Both the position numbers and the translations under genes were made by a program. A stretch of 64,000 nucleotides of DNA from an uncultured Paracoccaceae bacterium (lineage in GTDB: Bacteria > Pseudomonadota > Alphaproteobacteria > Rhodobacterales > Rhodobacteraceae). The notes beneath the pieces are model-generated. The model did no database searches, was not told the origin of the DNA, and saw nothing but the letters and a program-made list of their open reading frames with translations. Positions 52,545 to 60,749 of the stretch are shown here, piece by piece (the stretch's first letter is position 1; every line of letters starts with the position of its first letter). The DNA is taken from the NCBI GenBank assembly GCA_947500005.1, contig CANMQJ010000017.1, positions 62,001-126,000 of the forward strand, read 5' to 3'.

Positions 52545-53774
52545 TCATGCCGCCTGCAGGCTGGTGAGGTAATCCTGCGCCGCGTTCGGATCGGCGAACC
52601 ACGGGAAGAAGTCGCGCGGATCGTCGAAGCCGTTGGCGATGCGATGCGCCAGTCCGGGCAGAACCTGGGCCGAGCCCATGATCTCGAGCACGAAGGGCGG
52701 CGGCGGCAGCAGCATCATGTTGGTCCAGCGAACGACCCACTGGGCGTAGTCCCAGAACCGCTCGAACGTGGCGCGCATCCAGGGCTCGTCAAAGGGCCGG
52801 TCGCCCTGCGCGAGGATCGCCTCGAGATAGACCGCCGCCGCCTTGGCGGCGTTGTTTGCGCCCTGGCCTGTGATCGGATCGTTGAGGCAGACCGCGTCGC
52901 CCAGCCCCATCACCTTGGCGCCCGAGGGCAGCGTGCCCACCGGCTTGCGGATGGTCGGAGGGAAGCGACCGGCGAGAATGCCGTTGTCGTCGGTCAGTTC
53001 GACGTTCCGGCAGCGATCGGCCTCCCAGGGCAGGTAGGTGTCGAGGATCTCTTTCGATTTTGCCAGGTGCTCGGCGGGGGTCTTCACATCCTTCCAGCAA
53101 TCCATGGGGCCGCCGGGGATGCCTTCGAACACCATGATCTCGCAGGGGCCGGTGGTGGTCAGTGCCGGGAAGACGAAATATTCGCCCACGCCGGGGATCA
53201 GGTTGAAGTTCACCGCCGAGAACGGCTCGCGCGGGGTCATGCCGTGGACATAGGTCAAGGCCAGCGCGCGCTGCGGCGCGTCGAAGGTCGAGCGTTCGGC
53301 GTCCCGCTCGAACAGCTTGCCGATTTCGCCCTTGCCCGAGGCGACGATGACCAGATCGGCGGTCTTGGCCTCGGCCTCCAGCTTGGCCACGTCGGCGCTG
53401 GTGATTTCCAGCTTGCCGCCCAGGCGCTCGAACTCTTCCAGCCAGCGGGGCATCTTTACGCGCTGGTCCACCGATTGCGCCTTGGCGTCCAGGCGCGAGG
53501 CCCAGTCGATCACCTTGCCCGGCCCTTCGGGGTTCGGCACGACAAAGGAGATCCCTTCGACCGGCGGGCATTCCTCTTCCCAATAGTTCAGGCCCAGGTC
53601 GCGCTCGTGCTGAAGGGCCGCGTCGAACTGGCATTGCGAGGACAGGACGCGGCCCTTGGCGATCTCCTCGCCGGTGCGGTCCTGGATGATCTTGACGTCA
53701 TAGCCCTTTTGCAGAAGGCCGATGCCGAGTTGCAGGCCGGATTGGCCGCCGCCCACGATGCTGATGCGTTTCAT
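52545..53774 (-). CDS. StyA-like flavoprotein monooxygenase (styrene/indole monooxygenase type)
   Basis: A 409-residue two-component FAD oxygenase. The N-terminal motif is VGGGQSGLQLGIGL (residues 6-19), the middle carries ASGKGEIGKLFERD and the second FAD contact is LGDAVCLNDPITGQGANNA. Length is close to StyA (about 415). StyA-type enzymes epoxidise styrene and convert indole to indole-2,3-epoxide, giving dioxindole-type products on hydration and oxidation. Here the adjacent reductase and SDR fit oxidation of an indole ring. The acetate side chain would be a change for the family. Confidence 0.85.
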   Translation of the reverse strand: MKRISIVGGGQSGLQLGIGLLQKGYDVKIIQDRTGEEIAKGRVLSSQCQFDAALQHERDLGLNYWEEECPPVEGISFVVPNPEGPGKVIDWASRLDAKAQSVDQRVKMPRWLEEFERLGGKLEITSADVAKLEAEAKTADLVIVASGKGEIGKLFERDAERSTFDAPQRALALTYVHGMTPREPFSAVNFNLIPGVGEYFVFPALTTTGPCEIMVFEGIPGGPMDCWKDVKTPAEHLAKSKEILDTYLPWEADRCRNVELTDDNGILAGRFPPTIRKPVGTLPSGAKVMGLGDAVCLNDPITGQGANNAAKAAAVYLEAILAQGDRPFDEPWMRATFERFWDYAQWVVRWTNMMLLPPPPFVLEIMGSAQVLPGLAHRIANGFDDPRDFFPWFADPNAAQDYLTSLQAA

Positions 53775-53800
53775 GTTCGTCTCTCCTGTTGGTCTTGTTC

Positions 53801-54577
53801 TCAGTCCATGAGGCGCGGAATGGCGGGTTCGGCCCGTTCCGGTCCCATGGCCGTGTATCCGCCATCGACGCGGATATCGGTTCCGGTGATGAAGCTGGCC
53901 TCGTCCGAGCAGAGGAACATCACCGTGTTGGCCACCTCTTCGGCGTCGCCCACGCGGGGGAAGAGGTGAAAGTCGGCGCCGACCTTGTCGGTCTTGGCGC
54001 GGTCGCCGCCGGTCAGTTCGTCCATGATGTTGGACCATGTCCAGCCGGGCGAGACCGCGTTGACGCGGATGCCCTCGGGGGCGAGGTCCATCGCCTGGTT
54101 GCGGGTCAATTGCAGGATAGCCGCCTTGCTGACCGGGTAGAGCCAGCGCCCCGTCTGCGCCACGCGGGCCGAGATCGAGCCGAAATTGACGATCGCGCCC
54201 TTGTTGCGCGCCAGTTCCTCGCGCGCGGCCTGCATAAGCATGACCGATCCCACGATGTTGACGTCCAGCGCCTCGAGCCATTCGGCGCGGCTGCTGTCGG
54301 CGCCGTTGTCGAGATAGGTGGCCGCGACATTCACGATGAAATCCACCCGCCCGAATGTCTCCTTGGCAAAGCTCACGATCTTTGACACGTCGTCATCCGA
54401 GCGCAGGTTCGCCTCGATGAAGGCGACGCCCTCGGCCTCCAACGCCTTGCCCGCCTCGGCGTTGATGTCGGCGATGACGACATTGGCGCCATGTTCGCGG
54501 AATGCCGCGACGATGGCTGCACCGATCTTGGTGGCGCCGCCGGGGACGATGGCCGTCTTGCCGTTCAGTCCGCGCAT
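53801..54577 (-). CDS. Short-chain dehydrogenase/reductase
   Basis: A 258-residue SDR with the nucleotide-binding region IVPGGATKIGAAIVAAFREHGA in part, in which the usual TGGxxGIG reads PGGATKIG, and YPVSKAA as catalytic Tyr/Lys motif. It precedes the StyA-like gene by 26 bases. A possible role is oxidation of a hydroxyindole or dioxindole (3-hydroxy to 3-keto). The frame shows a normal C-terminus, VDGGYTAMGP. It is divergent from the AraC gene. Confidence 0.84.
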   Translation of the reverse strand: MRGLNGKTAIVPGGATKIGAAIVAAFREHGANVVIADINAEAGKALEAEGVAFIEANLRSDDDVSKIVSFAKETFGRVDFIVNVAATYLDNGADSSRAEWLEALDVNIVGSVMLMQAAREELARNKGAIVNFGSISARVAQTGRWLYPVSKAAILQLTRNQAMDLAPEGIRVNAVSPGWTWSNIMDELTGGDRAKTDKVGADFHLFPRVGDAEEVANTVMFLCSDEASFITGTDIRVDGGYTAMGPERAEPAIPRLMD

Positions 54578-54667
54578 GTTTTCCTCCCTCTCATGTTCTG
54601 TCTGAAAAGAAAGCTTGATCGGGGTCGGGGTCTTGCCGCTATCCTCTGAACGATGGCGTTATCCGTA

Positions 54668-54675
54668 TTGCGCAA
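54668..54675. promoter_or_regulatory. TTGCGCAA palindrome in the SDR-AraC gap
   Basis: An 8-base perfect palindrome 43 bases before the AraC start, in the 140-base divergent gap. It could be part of a regulator site; short palindromes occur by chance. Confidence 0.25.
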
Positions 54676-54717
54676 CAAAATGCTTCAAGCCCGAAATATT
54701 TGGCAACGGAGGAGATC

Positions 54718-55752
54718 GTGACGCGACAGCCAGGACCGTTCGGCATGCCTCTCGGGCAGGGGGCGATTCTGCCGCTGGCGGAGCATCGGCTTTTCACCTC
54801 CGATGATGTGGACGAGGCACGCGCGCGGGTGGCGCGGGTCTATTGCGATCACCGTCTGGACGTGGTGCGGGGCGGTGGGTTTGCGGCCGCGCATAACCGG
54901 ATCGAAGGGCGGTCGCTTTCCGTCAACATCATGACTTACGGGTCAAAAACCATGATCGCGCCGGGCGCGCTGGAGCGGTTCTACCTGTTCCAGTTTCCCA
55001 TTCGTGGCCATGCATCGATCAGTAACGGGGATAATGTGCACGAGATCGGTGGCGGGCGCAGCGGAGTGCTGAACCCCGATGCCGAGACCTGCATGATCTG
55101 GAGCGAGGACTGCGTCCAGGTGATGATCCAGGTCGAGCGTGCGGCGCTGGAACGACTGGCGCGGAGCCGATTCGGCCTGCCTGCCGGGGCGCGGTTGCGA
55201 TTCGCGGGTGCGAACGATCTGGGGCAGGGGGCGGGCCGTGCCTTTGCGGGAATGCTCGAACATGTCGTGCGTGAGGCGGATTTCGGCTGCAACCTGTTCG
55301 AGGGTCCGGAGATCATGGCCGAACAGGTCGAAACAACCCTGATGGTGGGTCTGCTGCAAAGCCAGGCGCATAACCTGACCGAGCGCATGACCGCGCCCGT
55401 TCCCGGGGCGGGTCCGCGCGCAGTGCGACTGGCCGAAGGGTTCATGCTGGCCAATCTGGGCAACCCGATCACGCTGGAGGAGGTGGCGGGCGCGGCCGGG
55501 GTCAGCGTACGCGCGTTGCAGAGCGCCTTTCGCGAGGCGCGGGGACGCTCGCCGATGACCGTTCTTCGCGAGATTCGGCTGGATCGCGCTTGGCAGGAGT
55601 TGAGCCATCCCGGCCCCGAAACCAACGTAACCGAGGTGGCCACGTCCCTAGGCTTTTTCCATCTCGGCCGGTTCGGTCAGCAATACCGCGCGAAATTCGG
55701 CTGTTCGCCGGTCGAGACGCTGCGCGGCGCGCAGCAGGGCTGGTCCCCCTAG
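54718..55752 (+). CDS. AraC-family transcriptional regulator
   Basis: A 344-residue regulator with an N-terminal AraC-binding-like sensor domain (residues about 20-200) and a C-terminal double helix-turn-helix: NPITLEEVAGAAGVSVRALQSAFREARG in part and TNVTEVATSLGFFHLGRFGQQYRAKFG in part. A TTG six codons upstream is in frame, but GTG at 54718 follows GGAGGAG at good spacing and is chosen. It is divergent from the SDR-styA-reductase unit and probably activates it. Confidence 0.87.
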   Translation: MTRQPGPFGMPLGQGAILPLAEHRLFTSDDVDEARARVARVYCDHRLDVVRGGGFAAAHNRIEGRSLSVNIMTYGSKTMIAPGALERFYLFQFPIRGHASISNGDNVHEIGGGRSGVLNPDAETCMIWSEDCVQVMIQVERAALERLARSRFGLPAGARLRFAGANDLGQGAGRAFAGMLEHVVREADFGCNLFEGPEIMAEQVETTLMVGLLQSQAHNLTERMTAPVPGAGPRAVRLAEGFMLANLGNPITLEEVAGAAGVSVRALQSAFREARGRSPMTVLREIRLDRAWQELSHPGPETNVTEVATSLGFFHLGRFGQQYRAKFGCSPVETLRGAQQGWSP

Positions 55753-56285
55753 CGGCGGTGTGTCGCCACGACTCGTGAGATTTCCTCGTAGATGCCGGAC
55801 AGAATGTTCAGGACCCGCGTGACCTCTTCCAGCCGGTTCGCGAAATCGGGCAGGTCCGAAAGTTCCCCGATCAGCAGCTTGCGCCGGATCTCGGCATAGA
55901 CATCGGTGGCGCGGCGGCCGGTCTCGGTGGCCTCGTAGGTGACACCGGTGCGGTTGGTTCCTTTCTTTTCCACCAGCCCTTCGGAGACCATTTTCCGCAG
56001 CGAATACTGGATGTTGGGGATGTCGTCACGATTGGTCAGCCTGGCCAGTTCCTTGACCGTCTTGGGGCGGTCATTCATCCGGATGATATGCAGCAGCGCG
56101 TTTTCCGGGCCGCTCAGCGTCAGGCCCGAGGCGCCGACCAGGCATTCGGCCTGCCATCGACCGAAGCTTTCGAAGGTTCGCATCAAGGCGAATTCCAGTT
56201 CGGTTGTGCGGATTTCCAGCGGGTCCGAGGACAGGTGCCAGCGAAAATCCAGCGCGCCCCGGTCGGTTTGATCTTCCTCTGCCAT
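55749..56285 (-). CDS. MarR-type winged-helix regulator
   Basis: A 178-residue protein whose core reads RPKTVKELARLTNRDDIPNIQYSLRKMVSEGLVEKK in part, a winged-helix DNA-binding domain of the MarR superfamily. The extension to 56366 is less likely: the ATG at 56285 has AGAGGAGAG upstream. It is divergent from the RutA-like gene and overlaps the AraC gene end by four bases. It probably controls the RutA-like unit. Confidence 0.82.
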   Translation of the reverse strand: MAEEDQTDRGALDFRWHLSSDPLEIRTTELEFALMRTFESFGRWQAECLVGASGLTLSGPENALLHIIRMNDRPKTVKELARLTNRDDIPNIQYSLRKMVSEGLVEKKGTNRTGVTYEATETGRRATDVYAEIRRKLLIGELSDLPDFANRLEEVTRVLNILSGIYEEISRVVATHRR

Positions 56286-56337
56286 GGGCCCGGGCTCTCC
56301 TCTTCCGTTCAGCTTTCCGATGTTCGCCCGACAAGAG

Positions 56338-56350
56338 GCTTGACTCAAGC
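56338..56350. promoter_or_regulatory. Perfect inverted repeat GCTTGA-C-TCAAGC in the MarR/RutA-like gap
   Basis: A 13-base perfect palindrome 53 bases before the MarR start and 78 bases before the RutA-like start. It contains TTGACT, which might be a -35. Likely operator of the divergent MarR protein. Confidence 0.5.
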
Positions 56351-56427
56351 CGATAGGGTGCTTCATGTTTCAAATAAAAAATCAAAGCTAAAGTGAACCT
56401 TAAAACCTATCCAACGGGAGAAACACC

Positions 56428-57573
56428 ATGACCACCAACAAGATGCTGCAAAAGGAAGGGTTCAAGCTGGGCACCTTCTCGTCGAACTGTTCGTCGGGGA
56501 TGACGGTGAGCAAGCTGGACGAGCGTTGGGACAACAGCTGGGAAAACAACCTCAAGCTGGGCAAGATGCTGGACGATGCCGGCATCGACTTCATGCTGCC
56601 GATCGCGCGCTGGATCGGCTATGGCGGCGAGACCGATTTCCACGGCGGCGTGCTGGAGACCATCACCTGGGCGACCGCCCTTCTGGCGAACACCAGCAAC
56701 CTGACGGTCTTTGCCACGATCCACACCGCCGCCAATCACCCGGTGGTGGTTGCCAAGCAGATCGCGACGATGGACCAGGTCGGAAAGGGCCGCGCGGGTT
56801 TGAACATCGTGGCTGGCTGGAACAAGCCGGAATACGAGGCGCTGGGCCTTTCGCTGCCCGACGATCACGAAACGCGCTATGGCTATGCGCAGGAGTGGTT
56901 CGACGTCATCAAGAAGCTCTGGCAGAGCCGCGAGCATTTCGACTGGAACGGCCAGAACTTCACCCTCAAGGGTGTGAAGGGCGATCCCTGGCCCGTGAAC
57001 GGCGAAGTGCCGATCCTGAATGCAGCCGGATCCGGGCTTGGCCGTGAGTTCGCGACCGAGAACGCCAATTTCCTCTTTACGCCTGCCATCGACCTCGACC
57101 GGTCGCGCGACGAGATCAAGGAGCTGAAGGAGAAGGCGCGCGGCAAGGGCCGCGAGGTCGGCGTGCTGACCTTCAGCCATGTCATCTGCCGCGAGACCGA
57201 GGCTGAGGCGCAGGAATACCGCGACTACGTCATGGAGAACATCGACTGGGAGGCGACCGACAACCTTGTCCGCCTACAGTTCGCCCATGCGCAAAGCTTC
57301 CCGCATGACCTTTTGGCTCAGATTCGCGACGCGATGGCACTTGGCCACGGTGGCTTCCCGCTTGTCGGCACGCCGGAGCAGGTGGCTCAGGGCATCATCA
57401 AGCTGCACGAGACCGGTTTCGCGGGTACGACCCTGTCCTTTGTGGATTACGTGAAGGAATTCCCGCTGTTCCGTGACGAGGTCCTGCCGCGTCTGGCCGA
57501 GGCCGGAATCCGCGATGCCGTGCCGGCCAGCGCCAATGCGGACCGCGAGCCGGAACTTGCCGGAGTCAGCTGA
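56428..57573 (+). CDS. RutA-like flavin-dependent monooxygenase (LLM class)
   Basis: A 381-residue luciferase-like enzyme. Features also found in RutA are GYGGETDF (RutA GFGGKTEF), NLTVFATIHTAANHPVVVAKQ in part, GLNIVAGWNKPEYEALGL (RutA GINLVTGWQKPEYEQMGL) and a final FVDYVKEF stretch. RutA cleaves the amide bond of uracil using a flavin peroxide. The ring amide of a lactam such as oxindole or isatin is a plausible target, but unproven. GGGAGAA precedes the start and a flavin reductase follows. Confidence 0.82.
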   Translation: MTTNKMLQKEGFKLGTFSSNCSSGMTVSKLDERWDNSWENNLKLGKMLDDAGIDFMLPIARWIGYGGETDFHGGVLETITWATALLANTSNLTVFATIHTAANHPVVVAKQIATMDQVGKGRAGLNIVAGWNKPEYEALGLSLPDDHETRYGYAQEWFDVIKKLWQSREHFDWNGQNFTLKGVKGDPWPVNGEVPILNAAGSGLGREFATENANFLFTPAIDLDRSRDEIKELKEKARGKGREVGVLTFSHVICRETEAEAQEYRDYVMENIDWEATDNLVRLQFAHAQSFPHDLLAQIRDAMALGHGGFPLVGTPEQVAQGIIKLHETGFAGTTLSFVDYVKEFPLFRDEVLPRLAEAGIRDAVPASANADREPELAGVS

Positions 57574-57574
57574 T

Positions 57575-58084
57575 ATGGGCAGCCCGATTGCACCTGCCGA
57601 GTTCACCCGAGCGATGCGCCGACAGATCGGGCATTGCACGGTCATCACGGCGGGAGAAGGTGAGGATCGGTCCGGCCTGGTCGTGACCTCGGGCATATCG
57701 TTGAGCGCAGAGCCGCCGCAGGTGCTGTTCTGTCTCAACCGCGATGCCTCGACCTGGCCGTTGATCGCGAAATACCGCTGCTTCGGCTGGTCCTCTCTGG
57801 GGGCCGAGCATCGTGATGTGGCGGAACGATTCGCAGGCTTCGGCGGAGTCTCGGGCGCGCGGCGCTACGAAGGTGCCGAATGGGTCACGGCCGAAACCGG
57901 GGCGCCATTGCTCAAGGGCGCGCCGGTGGCCTTTGACTGCGAGGTTGCCGAGATGATCGATCGCGCGACGCATTCGATCATCATCGGAAAGGTCCGTTCT
58001 GTCCTGGTTTCGGGTCAGACCGATGCGCTCGCCTATTGGAACGGGGCGTTCCAGGAGTTCGAGGGGGCGCTGCCCCGGCTTTGA
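57575..58084 (+). CDS. Flavin reductase (RutF-like)
   Basis: A 169-residue flavin reductase: FTRAMRRQIGHCTVITAGEG in part, SGISLSAEPPQVLFCLNRD and HSIIIGKVRSVLV. It begins one base after the RutA-like stop, so the two form a two-component unit like RutA/RutF. The long frame upstream of the ATG at 57575 is a shadow. The second flavin reductase of the island (52046) is only moderately similar, so each serves its own oxygenase. Confidence 0.85.
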   Translation: MGSPIAPAEFTRAMRRQIGHCTVITAGEGEDRSGLVVTSGISLSAEPPQVLFCLNRDASTWPLIAKYRCFGWSSLGAEHRDVAERFAGFGGVSGARRYEGAEWVTAETGAPLLKGAPVAFDCEVAEMIDRATHSIIIGKVRSVLVSGQTDALAYWNGAFQEFEGALPRL

Positions 58085-58092
58085 AGACAGGG

Positions 58093-58114
58093 GGCGCGGG
58101 CCGTGGTCCGCGCC
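58093..58114. terminator. Hairpin between convergent flavin reductase and SulP genes
   Basis: GGCGCGG-N8-CCGCGCC is a seven-base-pair GC stem in the 43-base gap of convergent genes, followed on the plus strand by ATTTCTG. It probably stops both units. Confidence 0.5.
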
Positions 58115-58127
58115 ATTTCTGCGCCGG

Positions 58128-59393
58128 TCACCGGTCCGGATCCGACCAGTCCGAAGGCGGAATACTGCGTCGTTGCAGGCGCAAAGCCAGGCCAAGGGCA
58201 ACCCCCACACCGATGGCCACCGTCAGGTCTGCCAGGACGGTCAGCACCATCGTCAGGAGAAGCAGGCCCACGTCTGATTTCCGATCGGACAGGTAGCCGC
58301 GCCATTTCTGCGGCTCGCTCATGTTCCATGCGGTCAGGATCAAAAGACCGGCCAGCGCGGGCATCGCCATGTAGCCGACCATTGGAGCGGCAATCTGCAT
58401 CACCAGCAGGATCGTGACGGCGTGGATCAGACCCGCGACAGGCGTCTTGCCGCCCGCACGGATATTGGTTGCGGTGCGCGCGATGGCCCCGGTTGCGGGC
58501 ATGCCCCCGAAAAGGGAGGAACCGATATTTGCGGCACCCTGTGCCAGCAACTCGGCATTGGGCCGGTGATGCCCTCCGATCATCCGGTCGGCCACCATCG
58601 CGGACAGCAGCGATTCCACCCCTGCGAGAAAGGCGATGACCAGCGCCGAGGGCAGGAGTTCGGCCAGCCGTGCGAAGGTGACATCGGGCATTTCGGGCCA
58701 CGAGAGGGTCTGTGGCAGATCTCCGAACCGGGACTGGATCGTGTCCACGGGCAGATCCGCCAAGACCGCAATGGCCGAGGTGCAGGCAATCGCGACGATG
58801 AGGCCCGGCAGTTTCGGAGCGGCGCGGCGAAAAAGCACGATCAGGATCATGGTCCCGAGGGCGATCAGGGCCGAGGGGGTCGAGAAGGTTTCGCGCGCCT
58901 CCCAGAGGGCTGCAAGTTTGGCTGTGAATTCGGCGGGGACCTCGCTTAGTTCAAGTCCCAGCCCGTCTTTCAACTGGCTCGTGGCGATGATGATCGCGAT
59001 ACCGATGGTAAAGCCGTTGATGACCGGTTCGGGAACCAGCCGGATGAGATTTCCAGCGCGGAGGAAGGCCCCGGCCAGCAGGATCAGCCCGGCCATCAGG
59101 GTGGCGATGACGAGACCGTCATAGCCGTGTTCAGCGATCACGCCATATACGACGACGATGAAGGCACCGGTCGGCCCGCCGATCTGGACCCGGCTGCCAC
59201 CCAGCAGCGAGATCAGGAACCCCGCGACGATGGCGGTCACCAGACCCTTGGCCGGGTCCGCGCCCGAGGCGATGGCGATCGCCAGGCTGAGCGGCAGCGC
59301 GACCATGGCGACGGTAACACCGGCAAGTGCGTCTTGAAGGAACAGCGCCCGCGTATAACCGGGCAGGGTCGTCAGGAGCTTTGGTTTCATCAT
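58128..59393 (-). CDS. SulP-family anion transporter without STAS domain
   Basis: A 421-residue membrane protein with about ten or more hydrophobic segments. SulP marks are the start region ALFLQDALAGVTVAMVALPLSLAIAIA in part, GGSRVQIGGPTGAFIVVVYG and FGGMPATGAIARTATNIRAG. The usual C-terminal STAS domain is missing: the protein ends soon after the last membrane stretch. Substrates in this family include sulfate, bicarbonate and other anions; none can be assigned. It may be cotranscribed after the amidohydrolase gene (29-base gap). Confidence 0.87.
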   Translation of the reverse strand: MMKPKLLTTLPGYTRALFLQDALAGVTVAMVALPLSLAIAIASGADPAKGLVTAIVAGFLISLLGGSRVQIGGPTGAFIVVVYGVIAEHGYDGLVIATLMAGLILLAGAFLRAGNLIRLVPEPVINGFTIGIAIIIATSQLKDGLGLELSEVPAEFTAKLAALWEARETFSTPSALIALGTMILIVLFRRAAPKLPGLIVAIACTSAIAVLADLPVDTIQSRFGDLPQTLSWPEMPDVTFARLAELLPSALVIAFLAGVESLLSAMVADRMIGGHHRPNAELLAQGAANIGSSLFGGMPATGAIARTATNIRAGGKTPVAGLIHAVTILLVMQIAAPMVGYMAMPALAGLLILTAWNMSEPQKWRGYLSDRKSDVGLLLLTMVLTVLADLTVAIGVGVALGLALRLQRRSIPPSDWSDPDR

Positions 59394-59422
59394 GCCCGCA
59401 CCGGGGTGTCTGGTGGGTCCCT

Positions 59423-60610
59423 TCAGGTTTTCCTGCCGCAGAGGGACCGGATGGTGCGGATGAAGACACGCGCGCCGACGGGGATCAAGCTGTCGGGGAA
59501 ATCATAATCGGGATTGTGCAGGCTGGGCACGTTCTCGCCCGATCCCAAGAGGAACATCGCGGAGCGCGCAAAGTCGCCGAAGCGTCCGAAATCCTCGGAT
59601 GCGCGCATGGGCAGGTCGCCTTGGGAGATCGGGATGTCTTCGGCCTCCAGCGCACGGGTCAGTTCTCGAACTGCGTCCGGATGGTTCTCGCAATGGCGGA
59701 AGATGTCCTGATAGGCGATGGCGGTGGTCAGGCCGTGGTGGCTGGCGGCCTCGCCAACAAGTGCCTCGGCCTCGTTGACGAGCGCGTCCATTCCCGCATC
59801 GGTCCGGCTGCGCAAGGTGACCCATAGCGCGGCCTCGCCCGGCGCGATTCCGAAGGCGGGCTCGCCCATTCGGGCGTGGGTCACGGTGACGAGCCGGAAT
59901 GCCGGATCGTCCGTCTCCGTGCCGGTGCCGAGTTCTGTCAGCGCGGGGATCAACCGTGCCAAAGCCGGGGCGGGGGAGATGCCTGTTTCAGGCTGCGACG
60001 CGTGCGCCGTTCGACCGCCGAGCGTGATCTTCATCCCGCGCGAGGCGCAGTTCATCACGCCTTCGGCCAGCACGGCGTGGCCCAGCGGCAGGCCGGGAAA
60101 ATTGTGCAGCGCGAAGGCATAGTCGGGCGTGATCTCGGCAAAGCGTGGATCGGCGATCACTCGTGCCGCGCCTGCGCCATCTTCCTCCGCCGGCTGGAAG
60201 AGCAGGATGACGCGCCCATGGTCGGGCCGGTTGCGCCCCAGCCAGCGGGCGGTGGCCGCGAGAATGGCCATGTGCCCGTCATGCCCGCAAAGATGGCCCT
60301 TGCCAATGACCTGCGACCGGTGGGGCAGCTCCGGGTTCAATTCCTCGATGGGAAGCCCGTCGAGTTCGCAACGCAACATGAGGGTTGGGCCATCGCCTGA
60401 ACCTTCATAGATTGCTGCAACGCCATGCCCCCCCAGACCGGTTAGAATTCGGTCGGGGTGAGTGCATTCGAGCGCGGCCACGACCCGACCGGCCGTTTCC
60501 TCCTCCTGGCCGGACAGTTCCGGGTGTCGGTGGAGATCGCGCCGCCATGCGGTCAATTCGGCGATGTCGCTGTTGGTCAGGATCGATGCTGAGGGGGTGC
60601 TGCTGGTCAT
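59423..60610 (-). CDS. M20D-family amidohydrolase (hippurate/IAA-amino-acid hydrolase type)
   Basis: A 395-residue metallohydrolase of the peptidase M20D group. Metal-site motifs are GHLCGHDGHM and FQPAEEDGAGAARVI, with ALHNFPGLPLG and a C-terminal SEDFGRF and NPDYDFPD. The Cys and two His of CGHDGH bind metal. This group cleaves N-acyl amino acids, hippurate and, in plants and some bacteria, indole-acetyl amino acids. Given the catabolic island 1.3 kb away, an IAA conjugate is one candidate. The ATG at 60610 has a weak ribosome site; the frame is open to 60733. Confidence 0.85.
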   Translation of the reverse strand: MTSSTPSASILTNSDIAELTAWRRDLHRHPELSGQEEETAGRVVAALECTHPDRILTGLGGHGVAAIYEGSGDGPTLMLRCELDGLPIEELNPELPHRSQVIGKGHLCGHDGHMAILAATARWLGRNRPDHGRVILLFQPAEEDGAGAARVIADPRFAEITPDYAFALHNFPGLPLGHAVLAEGVMNCASRGMKITLGGRTAHASQPETGISPAPALARLIPALTELGTGTETDDPAFRLVTVTHARMGEPAFGIAPGEAALWVTLRSRTDAGMDALVNEAEALVGEAASHHGLTTAIAYQDIFRHCENHPDAVRELTRALEAEDIPISQGDLPMRASEDFGRFGDFARSAMFLLGSGENVPSLHNPDYDFPDSLIPVGARVFIRTIRSLCGRKT

Positions 60611-60749
60611 GGTCCGATTTCCGACCCCGGTTCGAACCGACTGGGGTCGCCTGAAAGGTATTTGTCCTGCGAGCATGTAGAAATCCGCGGTGGTTGCAAG
60701 CCGTGCGGTCCAACGGGGCGGACGAATGTCCACCGGATATGCTGAAACC

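Noticed and set aside
59423..60733. Long N-terminus of the amidohydrolase from 60733
   Set aside because: The first 41 residues do not match the M20D start; the ATG at 60610 gives normal length.
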